A DNA stretch of 64,000 bases from Microbacterium sediminis (GTDB taxonomy: Bacteria > Actinomycetota > Actinomycetes > Actinomycetales > Microbacteriaceae). Below are positions 15,907 to 23,916 of the stretch, piece after piece. A model generated the notes under the pieces. The model did not search any database. It was not told the origin of the DNA and saw only the letters and a list, made by a program, of their open reading frames with translations. Numbering within the stretch: the first letter of the stretch is position 1; every line of letters starts with the position of its first letter. The translations under genes and the position numbers were made by a program. The stretch lies in NCBI RefSeq assembly GCF_004564075.1, contig NZ_CP038256.1, forward strand, positions 62,001 through 126,000. The letters run 5' to 3'.

Positions 15907-16953
15907 GTGGCATCGGTCACCCTCGAATCCACCTCGGTCCAGTTCCGCGGCGGCGCGTACGGTCTGCGCGACGTCGACCTGCGCGTCGAGGACGGCGAGT
16001 TCCTGGCGCTCGTCGGCCCCTCCGGCTCGGGCAAGACGACGCTGCTGCGCAGCATCGCCGGCTTTCTCGCGCCCAGCGCCGGCCGCGTGCTGATCGGCGA
16101 TCGCGTCGTCGCCGAGGGCCGGCGCATCCTGCCGCCCGAGCAGCGCGAGCTGGGGATGGTCTTCCAGCAGCACGCCGTGTGGCCGCACTGGAACGTCGGC
16201 GGCAACGTGGAGTACCCCCTGCGCCGGGCGCGCGTGGAGCGGGCGGAGCGGCGCCGGCGCGTGGCCGAGGCGCTCGAGCTCGTCGGGCTCGACGGGTACG
16301 CGCGCCGGGACCCCGCGACCCTGTCGGGCGGGCAGCGGCAGCGCGTGGCCCTGGCCCGCGCCCTCGTCTCGCGCCCGCGCGTGCTGCTGCTCGACGAGGC
16401 GCTGTCGGCCCTCGACGAGCCGCTGCGCGACCGCCTGCGTCTCGAGCTGCACGCCCTCACGCGCGAGCTGGGGCTCACGGTCATCCACGTCACGCACGAC
16501 CGGGCCGAGGCGCTCGCGCTGGCCGACCGCGTCGCCGTGCTCGACGCCGGGCGCATCCAGCAGGTGGCGCGGCCCGAGGAGCTGCTGACCCGGCCCCGCA
16601 CCCCGTTCGTGGCGCGGTTCCTCTCGGATGCCGCGATCGTCGGCGGCCGGGTGGAGGGCGGGGTCTTCCGCGCCACGCGCCACCCGCTGCAGGTCGCGGC
16701 GGCGCAGCCCGACGGCGACGCCGAGGCCGCGCTGCTGCCCGCGGCGGTCGAGATCCGCGCCGACGAGGCGGGGGACGGCATCGTGTGCTCGTCGCTCTTC
16801 ACGCCCGACGGCAGCGATCTCGTCGTCGACTGGAGCGGGCTGACCCTGCGGGCGCGGACGATCGGCCCGCGCTTCCGTGACGGCGATCGCGTGCGGATCC
16901 ACGTCGCGGGCGCCTGCGTCTTCCCGCGGGCGGACGCGGCGGTCGCCGCGTGA
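15907..16953 (+). CDS. ABC importer ATP-binding protein (Fbp/Pot-type)
   Basis: This 348-residue ATPase has Walker A GPSGSGKTT (about residue 38), signature LSGGQRQR, Walker B VLLLDEAL, the switch His in HVTHD, and a C-terminal regulatory TOBE-like domain from about residue 240. It starts with GTG 12 nt after the permease stop. A homodimer would power the importer. Its stop overlaps the start of the histidine phosphatase as GTGA, tying that enzyme to the transport operon. Confidence 0.9.
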   Translation: MASVTLESTSVQFRGGAYGLRDVDLRVEDGEFLALVGPSGSGKTTLLRSIAGFLAPSAGRVLIGDRVVAEGRRILPPEQRELGMVFQQHAVWPHWNVGGNVEYPLRRARVERAERRRRVAEALELVGLDGYARRDPATLSGGQRQRVALARALVSRPRVLLLDEALSALDEPLRDRLRLELHALTRELGLTVIHVTHDRAEALALADRVAVLDAGRIQQVARPEELLTRPRTPFVARFLSDAAIVGGRVEGGVFRATRHPLQVAAAQPDGDAEAALLPAAVEIRADEAGDGIVCSSLFTPDGSDLVVDWSGLTLRARTIGPRFRDGDRVRIHVAGACVFPRADAAVAA

Positions 16954-17486
16954 CGCTGGCGCTGGTGCGGCACGGCCGGACGGAGTGGAACCGGCAGCGC
17001 CGCATGCAGGGCCGCGCCGACATCCCGCTCGACGACCACGGCCGCGCCCAGGCCGATGCCGCCGGGCGGCTGCTCGCGTCGGCCGTGTGGGAGCGGATCG
17101 TCACCTCGCCGCTGGAACGCGCGGCCGAGACCGCGCGCATCATCCGCTCACACCTCGGCGAGGCCGAGTGGCTGATCGACGAGGACCTCGTCGAGCGCGA
17201 CTACGGCCGGGCCGAGGGCATGGCGGTGGCCGAGGCGGCCGAACGCTGGCCCGATCAGGACTATCCCGGCGCCGAGTCGCTCGCGCACGTGGCCCTGCGG
17301 GGAGCCGCCGCGCTCTCGGAGCTGCTCGACGCCGGGCGCGATGCCGTGGTCGTGGCGCACGGCACGCTGCTGCGGGTGTCGGTCGACGCGCTCACGGGAC
17401 AGGTGTGCCCCCGCATCCTCAACGGCGAGGTCATCCTGCTCGACCGCGACACCACGGGCTGCCACGCGCGCCGCCTCACCGGGTGA
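16950..17486 (+). CDS. Histidine phosphatase family protein
   Basis: This 178-residue cofactor-independent phosphatase has the catalytic [10 protein letters not shown] motif at the N terminus (phospho-accepting His about residue 8), the ERDYGRAEG acid region and the second catalytic His in [11 protein letters not shown]. It overlaps the ABC ATPase stop (GTGA) and closes the cluster. It is the third phosphatase of an unrelated fold in this operon. Relatives dephosphorylate sugar phosphates, phosphoglycerate or alpha-ribazole phosphate; no cobalamin genes are nearby. Confidence 0.88.
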   Translation: MTLALVRHGRTEWNRQRRMQGRADIPLDDHGRAQADAAGRLLASAVWERIVTSPLERAAETARIIRSHLGEAEWLIDEDLVERDYGRAEGMAVAEAAERWPDQDYPGAESLAHVALRGAAALSELLDAGRDAVVVAHGTLLRVSVDALTGQVCPRILNGEVILLDRDTTGCHARRLTG

Positions 17487-17525
17487 GCGGACGCGGGGCG
17501 GGGAGCCGATCGAGAGGTCATCCCG

Positions 17526-17583
17526 ACTCGCGAGGATGACGGCGAGGACGTCGGTCCTCGCGATCCGGGATCTCCTCGCGAGT
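17526..17583. terminator. Inverted repeat between convergent genes
   Basis: ACTCGCGAGGA (17526-17536) and TCCTCGCGAGT (17573-17583) form a perfect 11-bp stem around a 36-nt loop, which itself contains another CCTCGCGA copy. It lies between the histidine phosphatase stop and the ald stop, so a terminator for both is the simplest reading. Confidence 0.5.
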
Positions 17584-17611
17584 GGGGTCCGCGCGCGAGC
17601 CGATCGGGCGG

Positions 17612-18709
17612 TCAGCTGGCCAGCGCGTAGCCGAAGGCGCTCGCGACGCCGGCGTTGGTGATCTGGCCGGCGCGCACGTTCAGGCCCTTCGCGAGCGCGG
17701 GGTCGGCGGCGGCGGCCGCGTCCCAGCCGCGATCGGCGATCGCCGTGATGTACGGCAGCGTGGCGTTGGTGAGCGCGCGCGTGGACGTCTCGGGCACCGC
17801 GCCCGGCATGTTCGCAACGCAGTAGTACAGGGTGTCGTGCACGGCGAAGGTCGGGGCGTCGTGGGTGGTCGCGTGCGAGCCCTCGAAGCAGCCGCCCTGA
17901 TCGATCGCGATGTCCACGAGCACGGCGCCGGCCTTCATGCCGCGCACCATCTCGTCGGTGACGAGCTTGGGGGCCGCCGCGCCGGGGATGAGCACCGAGC
18001 CGATCACGAGATCGGCGTCGGCGAGGGCCCCGGCGATCGCGTAGCGCGTGGAGTAGGCGGTCTGCAGGCCGTTGCCGTAGCGGGCCTCGAGCTCGCGCAG
18101 CCGGGGCAGGCTCACATCGAGCACGGTGACCTGCGCGCCGAGCCCGAGCGCGTTGGCCGCCGCGTGCTCGCCGGCCACGCCGCCGCCGATCACGACGACC
18201 TTGCCGCGCGGCGTGCCGGCGACCCCGCCCAGCAGGGTGCCGCGCCCGCCCTGGGCGCGCATGAGGTGGTAGGAGCCGACGGCGATGGAGAGCCGGCCCG
18301 CGACCTCGCTCATCGGCGTGAGCAGGGGCAGCGATCGGTCGGGCAGCTGCACGGTCTCGTAGGCGACCGCGGTGGCGCCCGAGGCGACGAGCGCGTCGGT
18401 GAGCGGGCGAGCCGCGGCCAGGTGCAGGTAGGTGAACAGCGTGAGGTCGGGGCGGAGGTGGCCGTACTCGGCGGCGATCGGCTCCTTGACCTTCACGAGC
18501 AGCTCGGTCTCGCCCCACACATCGTCGGCGGCGGGCACGATGCGCGCCCCGGCCGCGGCGTAGTCCTCGTCGGCGATGCGGGACCCCAGGCCGGCGCCGG
18601 CCTGCACGAGCACCTCGTGGCCGCGGTGGACGAGAGCGTCGACCCCCGCGGGCGTGATGGCGACGCGATTCTCGTTGTTCTTGATCTCGGTGGGGATGCC
18701 GACGCGCAT
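17612..18709 (-). CDS. ald: Alanine dehydrogenase
   Basis: This 365-residue protein catalyses reversible oxidative deamination of L-alanine to pyruvate and ammonia with NAD. Evidence is the N terminus [20 protein letters not shown], substrate-site residues in LLVKVKEPI and FTYLHLAA, the Rossmann loop [13 protein letters not shown], and AIDQGGCFE. The start at 18709 was chosen because GAGGAG lies 6 nt upstream and family homology begins there; 32 further residues in frame upstream are unrelated. A divergent Lrp-family regulator lies 122 nt away, the same arrangement as ald/aldR in mycobacteria. Confidence 0.95.
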   Translation of the reverse strand: MRVGIPTEIKNNENRVAITPAGVDALVHRGHEVLVQAGAGLGSRIADEDYAAAGARIVPAADDVWGETELLVKVKEPIAAEYGHLRPDLTLFTYLHLAAARPLTDALVASGATAVAYETVQLPDRSLPLLTPMSEVAGRLSIAVGSYHLMRAQGGRGTLLGGVAGTPRGKVVVIGGGVAGEHAAANALGLGAQVTVLDVSLPRLRELEARYGNGLQTAYSTRYAIAGALADADLVIGSVLIPGAAAPKLVTDEMVRGMKAGAVLVDIAIDQGGCFEGSHATTHDAPTFAVHDTLYYCVANMPGAVPETSTRALTNATLPYITAIADRGWDAAAAADPALAKGLNVRAGQITNAGVASAFGYALAS

Positions 18710-18818
18710 CGGGGACTCCTCGTCAGGGGGATGGTGCTGCGTTCGCGACGAGAATCGCAGATCGTTCGTTTCCGGCAGGTGACGGCCGAAGAAACTTCGT
18801 CTCATGCTCGCGAAACCC

Positions 18819-18824
18819 TACGAT
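18819..18824 (+). promoter_or_regulatory. -10 element, leaderless start of the Lrp gene
   Basis: TACGAT ends 7 nt before the ATG at 18832, placing the transcript start at or next to the start codon. Confidence 0.55.
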
Positions 18825-18831
18825 GGGCGTC

Positions 18832-19341
18832 ATGAGCGATGCCAAGGCCGCGGCCGGCCCGAAGGATCTTCGCCCGATCGAGCTCGACGAGATCGATCAG
18901 CGGATCGTGGCGATCCTGCAGCGCGAGGGCCGCATCACGAACGCGGACCTGGCCGTCGCGCTCGACATCGCGCCGTCGACCGCCCACGCGCGCACCCGCT
19001 CGCTCGTCGAGCGCGGCGTCATCACCGGATTCCACGCGAGCGTCGACCACCGCCGCCTCGGCCGGGGCCTGCAGGCGATCATCGGGGTGACCCTGCGAGG
19101 CGGCACGCGCCACGACAGCATCGTGCGCTTCGCCGACGAGGTGCGGGTGCTGCCGCAGGTGGTGCAGCTGTTCTTCCTCGGCGGCACCGACGACTTCATG
19201 GTGCACATCGCCGTCGCCGACTCCAGCGAGGTGCGCCAGTTCGTCGTCGACAATCTCTCGACCCAGCCGTTCGTCGCCTCCACGCGCACGAGCCTCATCT
19301 TCGAGTACCACCGCAACGCGGTGGCAGCGGGCTTCAGCTGA
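18832..19341 (+). CDS. Lrp/AsnC family regulator, AldR-like
   Basis: This protein of about 169 residues has an N-terminal AsnC helix-turn-helix (LDEIDQRIVAILQREGRITNADLAVALDIAPSTAHAR, split over residues 18-54) and a C-terminal RAM ligand-binding domain (GVTLRGG, FFLGGTDDFMVHIAV). The ATG at 18832 follows a TACGAT hexamer by 7 nt; an ATG three codons upstream lies inside that hexamer and is unlikely. It is divergent from ald, so alanine-responsive control of ald is the natural inference, by analogy with AldR in Mycobacterium. Confidence 0.88.
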   Translation: MSDAKAAAGPKDLRPIELDEIDQRIVAILQREGRITNADLAVALDIAPSTAHARTRSLVERGVITGFHASVDHRRLGRGLQAIIGVTLRGGTRHDSIVRFADEVRVLPQVVQLFFLGGTDDFMVHIAVADSSEVRQFVVDNLSTQPFVASTRTSLIFEYHRNAVAAGFS

Positions 19342-19348
19342 GCACGCC

Positions 19349-19354
19349 TACACT
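19349..19354 (+). promoter_or_regulatory. -10 element, leaderless start of the DUF5302 gene
   Basis: TACACT ends 6 nt before the ATG at 19361. Confidence 0.55.
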
Positions 19355-19360
19355 GAGCCC

Positions 19361-19552
19361 ATGGCTGACGAATCGAAGAACTCCCCGAGCGACGACGCGA
19401 AGGCGAAGTTCCGCGAGGCGCTCGAGCGGAAGAACGCCCAGAACGCCGCCAAGCACGGGGCCGCGGGCACGGCGGGCCGCCAGGCCGGCGCCATTCACGG
19501 CGTGCACGGTCCCGCGGGCGGCAAGCGGGAGTTCCGCCGCAAGTCGGGCTGA
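19361..19552 (+). CDS. DUF5302 small protein
   Basis: This 63-residue basic, low-complexity protein has the DUF5302 pattern: an acidic/polar start, KAKFREALERKNAQN, a Gly/Ala/His middle, and the conserved end GGKREFRRKSG. These small actinobacterial proteins have no established function and are probably unstructured. It stands as a single gene with its own leaderless-type promoter, between the Lrp regulator and another small basic protein. Confidence 0.8.
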   Translation: MADESKNSPSDDAKAKFREALERKNAQNAAKHGAAGTAGRQAGAIHGVHGPAGGKREFRRKSG

Positions 19553-19598
19553 CCTCGCGCCCGCCGACACCGCGCCGCCGATCACCCGGCGCCGCGCC

Positions 19599-19604
19599 TA
19601 CGAT
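19599..19604 (+). promoter_or_regulatory. -10 element, leaderless start of the small Cys protein gene
   Basis: TACGAT ends 6 nt before the ATG at 19611. Confidence 0.55.
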
Positions 19605-19610
19605 GTCGGG

Positions 19611-19796
19611 ATGGGCAAGAAGAAGCAGAAGGGCCCGAAGAAGACCTGCTGCAGGTCGAAGCCCCGCTGCAAGCGGTGCCCGATCCGCATGCTCGCCGAG
19701 GGTCGGCTCGACCCGGATCAGGCGCGAGAGCTCTTCGCGAAGAGCCGCAATCGCAAGCAGGCCAAGAAGGCGCACCTCGACCTGAGCGGGCTCTGA
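19611..19796 (+). CDS. Small basic protein with a Cys4 (CC-x5-C-x2-C) motif
   Basis: This 61-residue lysine-rich protein has four cysteines at residues 13, 14, 20 and 23 (KKTCCRSKPRCKRCP), which could bind zinc, followed by a short helix-like segment LDPDQARELFAKSRNRKQAK. It is not assigned to a named family here. The start is fixed by the leaderless-type promoter 6 nt upstream and by the switch from non-coding-like to lysine-rich codons. Its stop is 4 nt from the stop of the convergent PHP gene. Nucleic-acid binding is a guess from its charge. Confidence 0.7.
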   Translation: MGKKKQKGPKKTCCRSKPRCKRCPIRMLAEGRLDPDQARELFAKSRNRKQAKKAHLDLSGL

Positions 19797-19800
19797 GCGA

Positions 19801-20799
19801 TCAGCCCCGGTCGCGGTCGAGCCAGGTGCGCAGCCGCTCGAGCGGCCACGTCGTGACGATGCGATCGGCGGGCACCCCGGCGCGCTCGGCCCGCTCGGCG
19901 CCGTAGTCCAGCAGCGACAGCTGCCCCGGCGCGTGGGCGTCGCTGTCGATCGAGAACAGGCAGCCCTCCGCGAGGGCGATCGCGATGAGCTCGTCGGGCG
20001 GGTCCTGGCGCTCGGGGCGCGAGTTGATCTCGACGGCGACGCAGTGTTCGGCGCACGCGGCGAAGACGGCGCGGGCGTCGAACTCCGACGGCGGTCGCGT
20101 GCCGCGGGAGCCCTCCACGAGCCGCCCCGTGCAGTGGCCGAGCACGTCGGTGCGCGGGTTGCGCACGGCGGCGAGCATCCGCCGCGTCATGCCCGCCGCA
20201 TCCATGCGCAGCTGCGAGTGCACGCTCGCGACCACGACGTCGAGCCGCGCCAGCAGCGCATCGTCCTGGTCCAGGCCGCCGTCTGCGAGGATGTCGACCT
20301 CGATCCCGGTGAGCAGCGTGAATCCCTCGCCCGCGAACCCGGGCACGATCTCGAGCTGCCGTTCCAGCCGCTCGGCGGACAGGCCGTTCGCGACCGTCAG
20401 CCGGGGGGAGTGGTCGGTGAGCGCGAGGTACTCGTGCCCGAGGCGCCGGGCGGCGGCCGCCATGGCGTCGATCGGCGTGAGGCCATCGGACCAGTCGGAG
20501 TGCGCGTGCAGATCGCCGCGCAGCCGCTCGCGCAGCGCGCTGCGGCCCGCCACGCCGGTCCGCTCGCGCAGGTCGGCGAGGTACGACGGCACGTCGCCCG
20601 CGAGCGCCTCCTGGATCACCCGGAACGTCGACTCGCCGATCCCGGGGCGCCGCCGCAGCGCCGCCGCATCGCGCAGCTCGTCGGCGCTGAGCCCGGCGAC
20701 GACGTCGGCCGCCGCCCGGAACGCCTTCGACTTGTAGCGCGACGACCGCTCGCGCTCGAGGAGATACGCGATCTCGGTGAGCGCGTCCAACGGATCCAT
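19801..20799 (-). CDS. PHP domain protein (PolX C-terminal-like)
   Basis: This 332-residue protein combines an N-terminal helix-hairpin-helix region (ALRRRPGIGESTFRVIQEAL, about residues 46-66) with a PHP phosphoesterase domain: GDLHAHSDWSDG, LALTDHSPRL, GIEVDIL, VVASVHSQL, LGHCTGRL and IDSDAHAPG supply the His/Asp metal ligands. The arrangement matches the C-terminal half of PolX DNA polymerases without the polymerase part. It may act as a phosphatase or nuclease in DNA repair. The upstream CAGACT, 7 nt before the ATG, resembles a weak leaderless promoter. Confidence 0.85.
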   Translation of the reverse strand: MDPLDALTEIAYLLERERSSRYKSKAFRAAADVVAGLSADELRDAAALRRRPGIGESTFRVIQEALAGDVPSYLADLRERTGVAGRSALRERLRGDLHAHSDWSDGLTPIDAMAAAARRLGHEYLALTDHSPRLTVANGLSAERLERQLEIVPGFAGEGFTLLTGIEVDILADGGLDQDDALLARLDVVVASVHSQLRMDAAGMTRRMLAAVRNPRTDVLGHCTGRLVEGSRGTRPPSEFDARAVFAACAEHCVAVEINSRPERQDPPDELIAIALAEGCLFSIDSDAHAPGQLSLLDYGAERAERAGVPADRIVTTWPLERLRTWLDRDRG

Positions 20800-20851
20800 G
20801 TGCGCCAGTCTGCCGCGAGAGCGGGGTGCGCGTCAGCCCACGGGTTTCGCG

Positions 20852-21327
20852 CCTTGGTCTCGACTCCGCGCTTCGCGCTCCGCTCGACGAGCCGTAACCA
20901 CGCACGGCTCGTCGAGCGACCGAAGGGAGCCGAGACGGCTCGAGCGGAGCGAAGCGGAGTCGAGAGCTCCGGGGCTGTGGCCTTGGTCTCGACTCCGCGC
21001 TTCGCGCTGCGCTCGACCCGTCTCCGCTTCGCGGCTGCGCCGCTCCGGTCGACGAGCCGTGGTGCTTGCGGCTCATCACGAGGGATAACCACCAGGGCCG
21101 GAGCGCAGCGGAGTCGAGAGCTCCGGGCCTGTGGCCTTGGTCTCGACTCCGCGCTTCGCGTTGCGCTCGACCCGTCTCCGCTCCGCGGCCGCGCCGCTCC
21201 GGTCGACGAGCCGTAACTCTCACGGCTCATCACGAGCGATAACCACCCGGGCTCGTCGAGCGAAGTGAGCGCAGCGAACGCAGCCGAGACGGCTCGAGCG
21301 AGCGGAGCGAGTCGAGAGCTCCGGGGC
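20852..21327. repeat. Block of three long palindrome-rich intergenic repeats
   Basis: Three units begin with the same 19-base sequence CCTTGGTCTCGACTCCGCG at 20852, 20981 and 21135. Each contains complementary segments such as GGCTCGTCGAGC and GCTCGACGAGCC, and GGAGTCGAGAGCTCC, so each can fold into long stems. The 530-base gap between the PHP start and the VOC stop has no gene. The units resemble the REP-like, Ser/Arg/Glu-codon-like palindromic repeats common between Microbacteriaceae genes; all six frames read through as spurious open frames. Confidence 0.8.
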
Positions 21328-21330
21328 GAG

Positions 21331-21735
21331 TTACTCCGCGGAGCCGCCCTCGAGCATCCAGACGATGCCGAAGCGGTCGGTCAGCTGGCCGAACCAGCTG
21401 CCCCACGGCGCGGGCTCGAACGGCAGCGCCACCGTGCCGCCCTCGCCGAGCTTCTGGAACAGGCCCTCGAGCTCGGCCTGGTCGTCGCCGTAGAGGCAGA
21501 TCTCGACGTTGCCGCTCGTGCGCGATTCGGGCCCGTCGGCCGCCATGAGCGTGATGCCGTTGTCGAGCTCGAGCTGCCCGTGCATCACCCAGTCGGGCTC
21601 GCCCGGGGCCTCCTCCATCGGCATCTCGCTGTAGCGCGTGATGTCGAGCTTGCCGCCGAAGACGCCCTGGTAGAACGCCAGCGCATCGGCCGCCTGGCCG
21701 TTGAACCCCATGTACGGTGCCGCCTTGAACCCCAT
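21331..21735 (-). CDS. VOC family protein (PhnB-type glyoxalase fold)
   Basis: This 134-residue protein has the PhnB-like pattern MGFKAAPYMGFNGQAADALAFYQGVFGG, MHGQLEL, CLYGDDQAELEGLFQKL and PWGSWFGQLTDRFGIVWML, which is the paired beta-alpha-beta VOC fold. PhnB-type proteins are widespread and mostly of unknown function; no phosphonate lyase genes are nearby. AGAGGA lies 9 nt before the start. The stop abuts the repeat block. Confidence 0.85.
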   Translation of the reverse strand: MGFKAAPYMGFNGQAADALAFYQGVFGGKLDITRYSEMPMEEAPGEPDWVMHGQLELDNGITLMAADGPESRTSGNVEICLYGDDQAELEGLFQKLGEGGTVALPFEPAPWGSWFGQLTDRFGIVWMLEGGSAE

Positions 21736-21857
21736 CGTCCCGATCCTCTCGTCGCCTGGTGTGCGGGCCGGATCCCGCTCACGCGTGGATCATGGCACGG
21801 GCCGCCGACATCCGATAGACCGTGCGGTGAACGGTCGGAGGTGGAAGGATCGGTCGC

Positions 21858-22409
21858 ATGTCGCTCCTGCGGAACAACGTCCTGATCTTCCAGCAGACGC
21901 GGAACTTTTCGAAGAACGACTTCGCGATCCTGGACGGTCAGGGGCAGCAGGTCGGGCACGTCGAGACCGGGGGCAGCACGATGGGCCGGATGTTCCTCGG
22001 CGCCCGCGAGCTCACCGTCTTCGACGGGCCCGCCAACCCGGTCATCCAGGTGAAGGACACCATGACGCTCGGGCGCGATCGCATGGAGATCCTCGACGGC
22101 CAGGGCAATCCGCTCGCCGGCCTCGTCAAGCGGATCACGCTGTTCAAGACCCGCGTCTCGGTCGACCTGATGGGCGAGGAGATCGAGCTCGAGGGCGACC
22201 TCTGGGGCTTCGACTTCCGGGTGGTCGGCCCGCTCGGCGTCATGGCCACCGTCTCGCGGCAGTGGTCGGGCATGGGCAACGCCCTGCTCGGCAAGTCGAC
22301 CTACGTGGTGCAGCTGGCCGACGGCATGAGCGACGCGCAGCGCGCCGCCGTCATCGGATCCGTCATCGCGCTCGACCTCATCCGCGAGAAGCAGAGCCGC
22401 AACAGCTGA
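21858..22409 (+). CDS. LURP-one-related (scramblase-like) family protein
   Basis: This 183-residue protein has the beta-barrel repeat pattern of LURP-one/phospholipid-scramblase-like proteins: NDFAILDGQGQQVGHVE, MGRMFLGARELTVFD, DRMEILDGQGNPLAGLVK and GFDFRVVGPLGVMATVSRQW. No transmembrane segment is visible. Function in bacteria is unknown. GAAGGA with 8-nt spacing marks the start. Its stop is 1 nt from the stop of the convergent argG. Confidence 0.8.
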   Translation: MSLLRNNVLIFQQTRNFSKNDFAILDGQGQQVGHVETGGSTMGRMFLGARELTVFDGPANPVIQVKDTMTLGRDRMEILDGQGNPLAGLVKRITLFKTRVSVDLMGEEIELEGDLWGFDFRVVGPLGVMATVSRQWSGMGNALLGKSTYVVQLADGMSDAQRAAVIGSVIALDLIREKQSRNS

Positions 22410-22410
22410 C

Positions 22411-23916
<1,506 letters not shown>

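Noticed and set aside
13750..16902. Very long open frames on the opposite strand of the ABC importer genes and many similar ones elsewhere
   Set aside because: They are rich in Arg, Pro, His and Ala with no domain pattern and lie opposite well-supported genes; they come from the high GC content.
20777..21233. Open frames of 100-430 residues across the repeat block
   Set aside because: All frames repeat the same Ser/Arg/Glu-rich stretches derived from the palindromic units; no start signal or family similarity.
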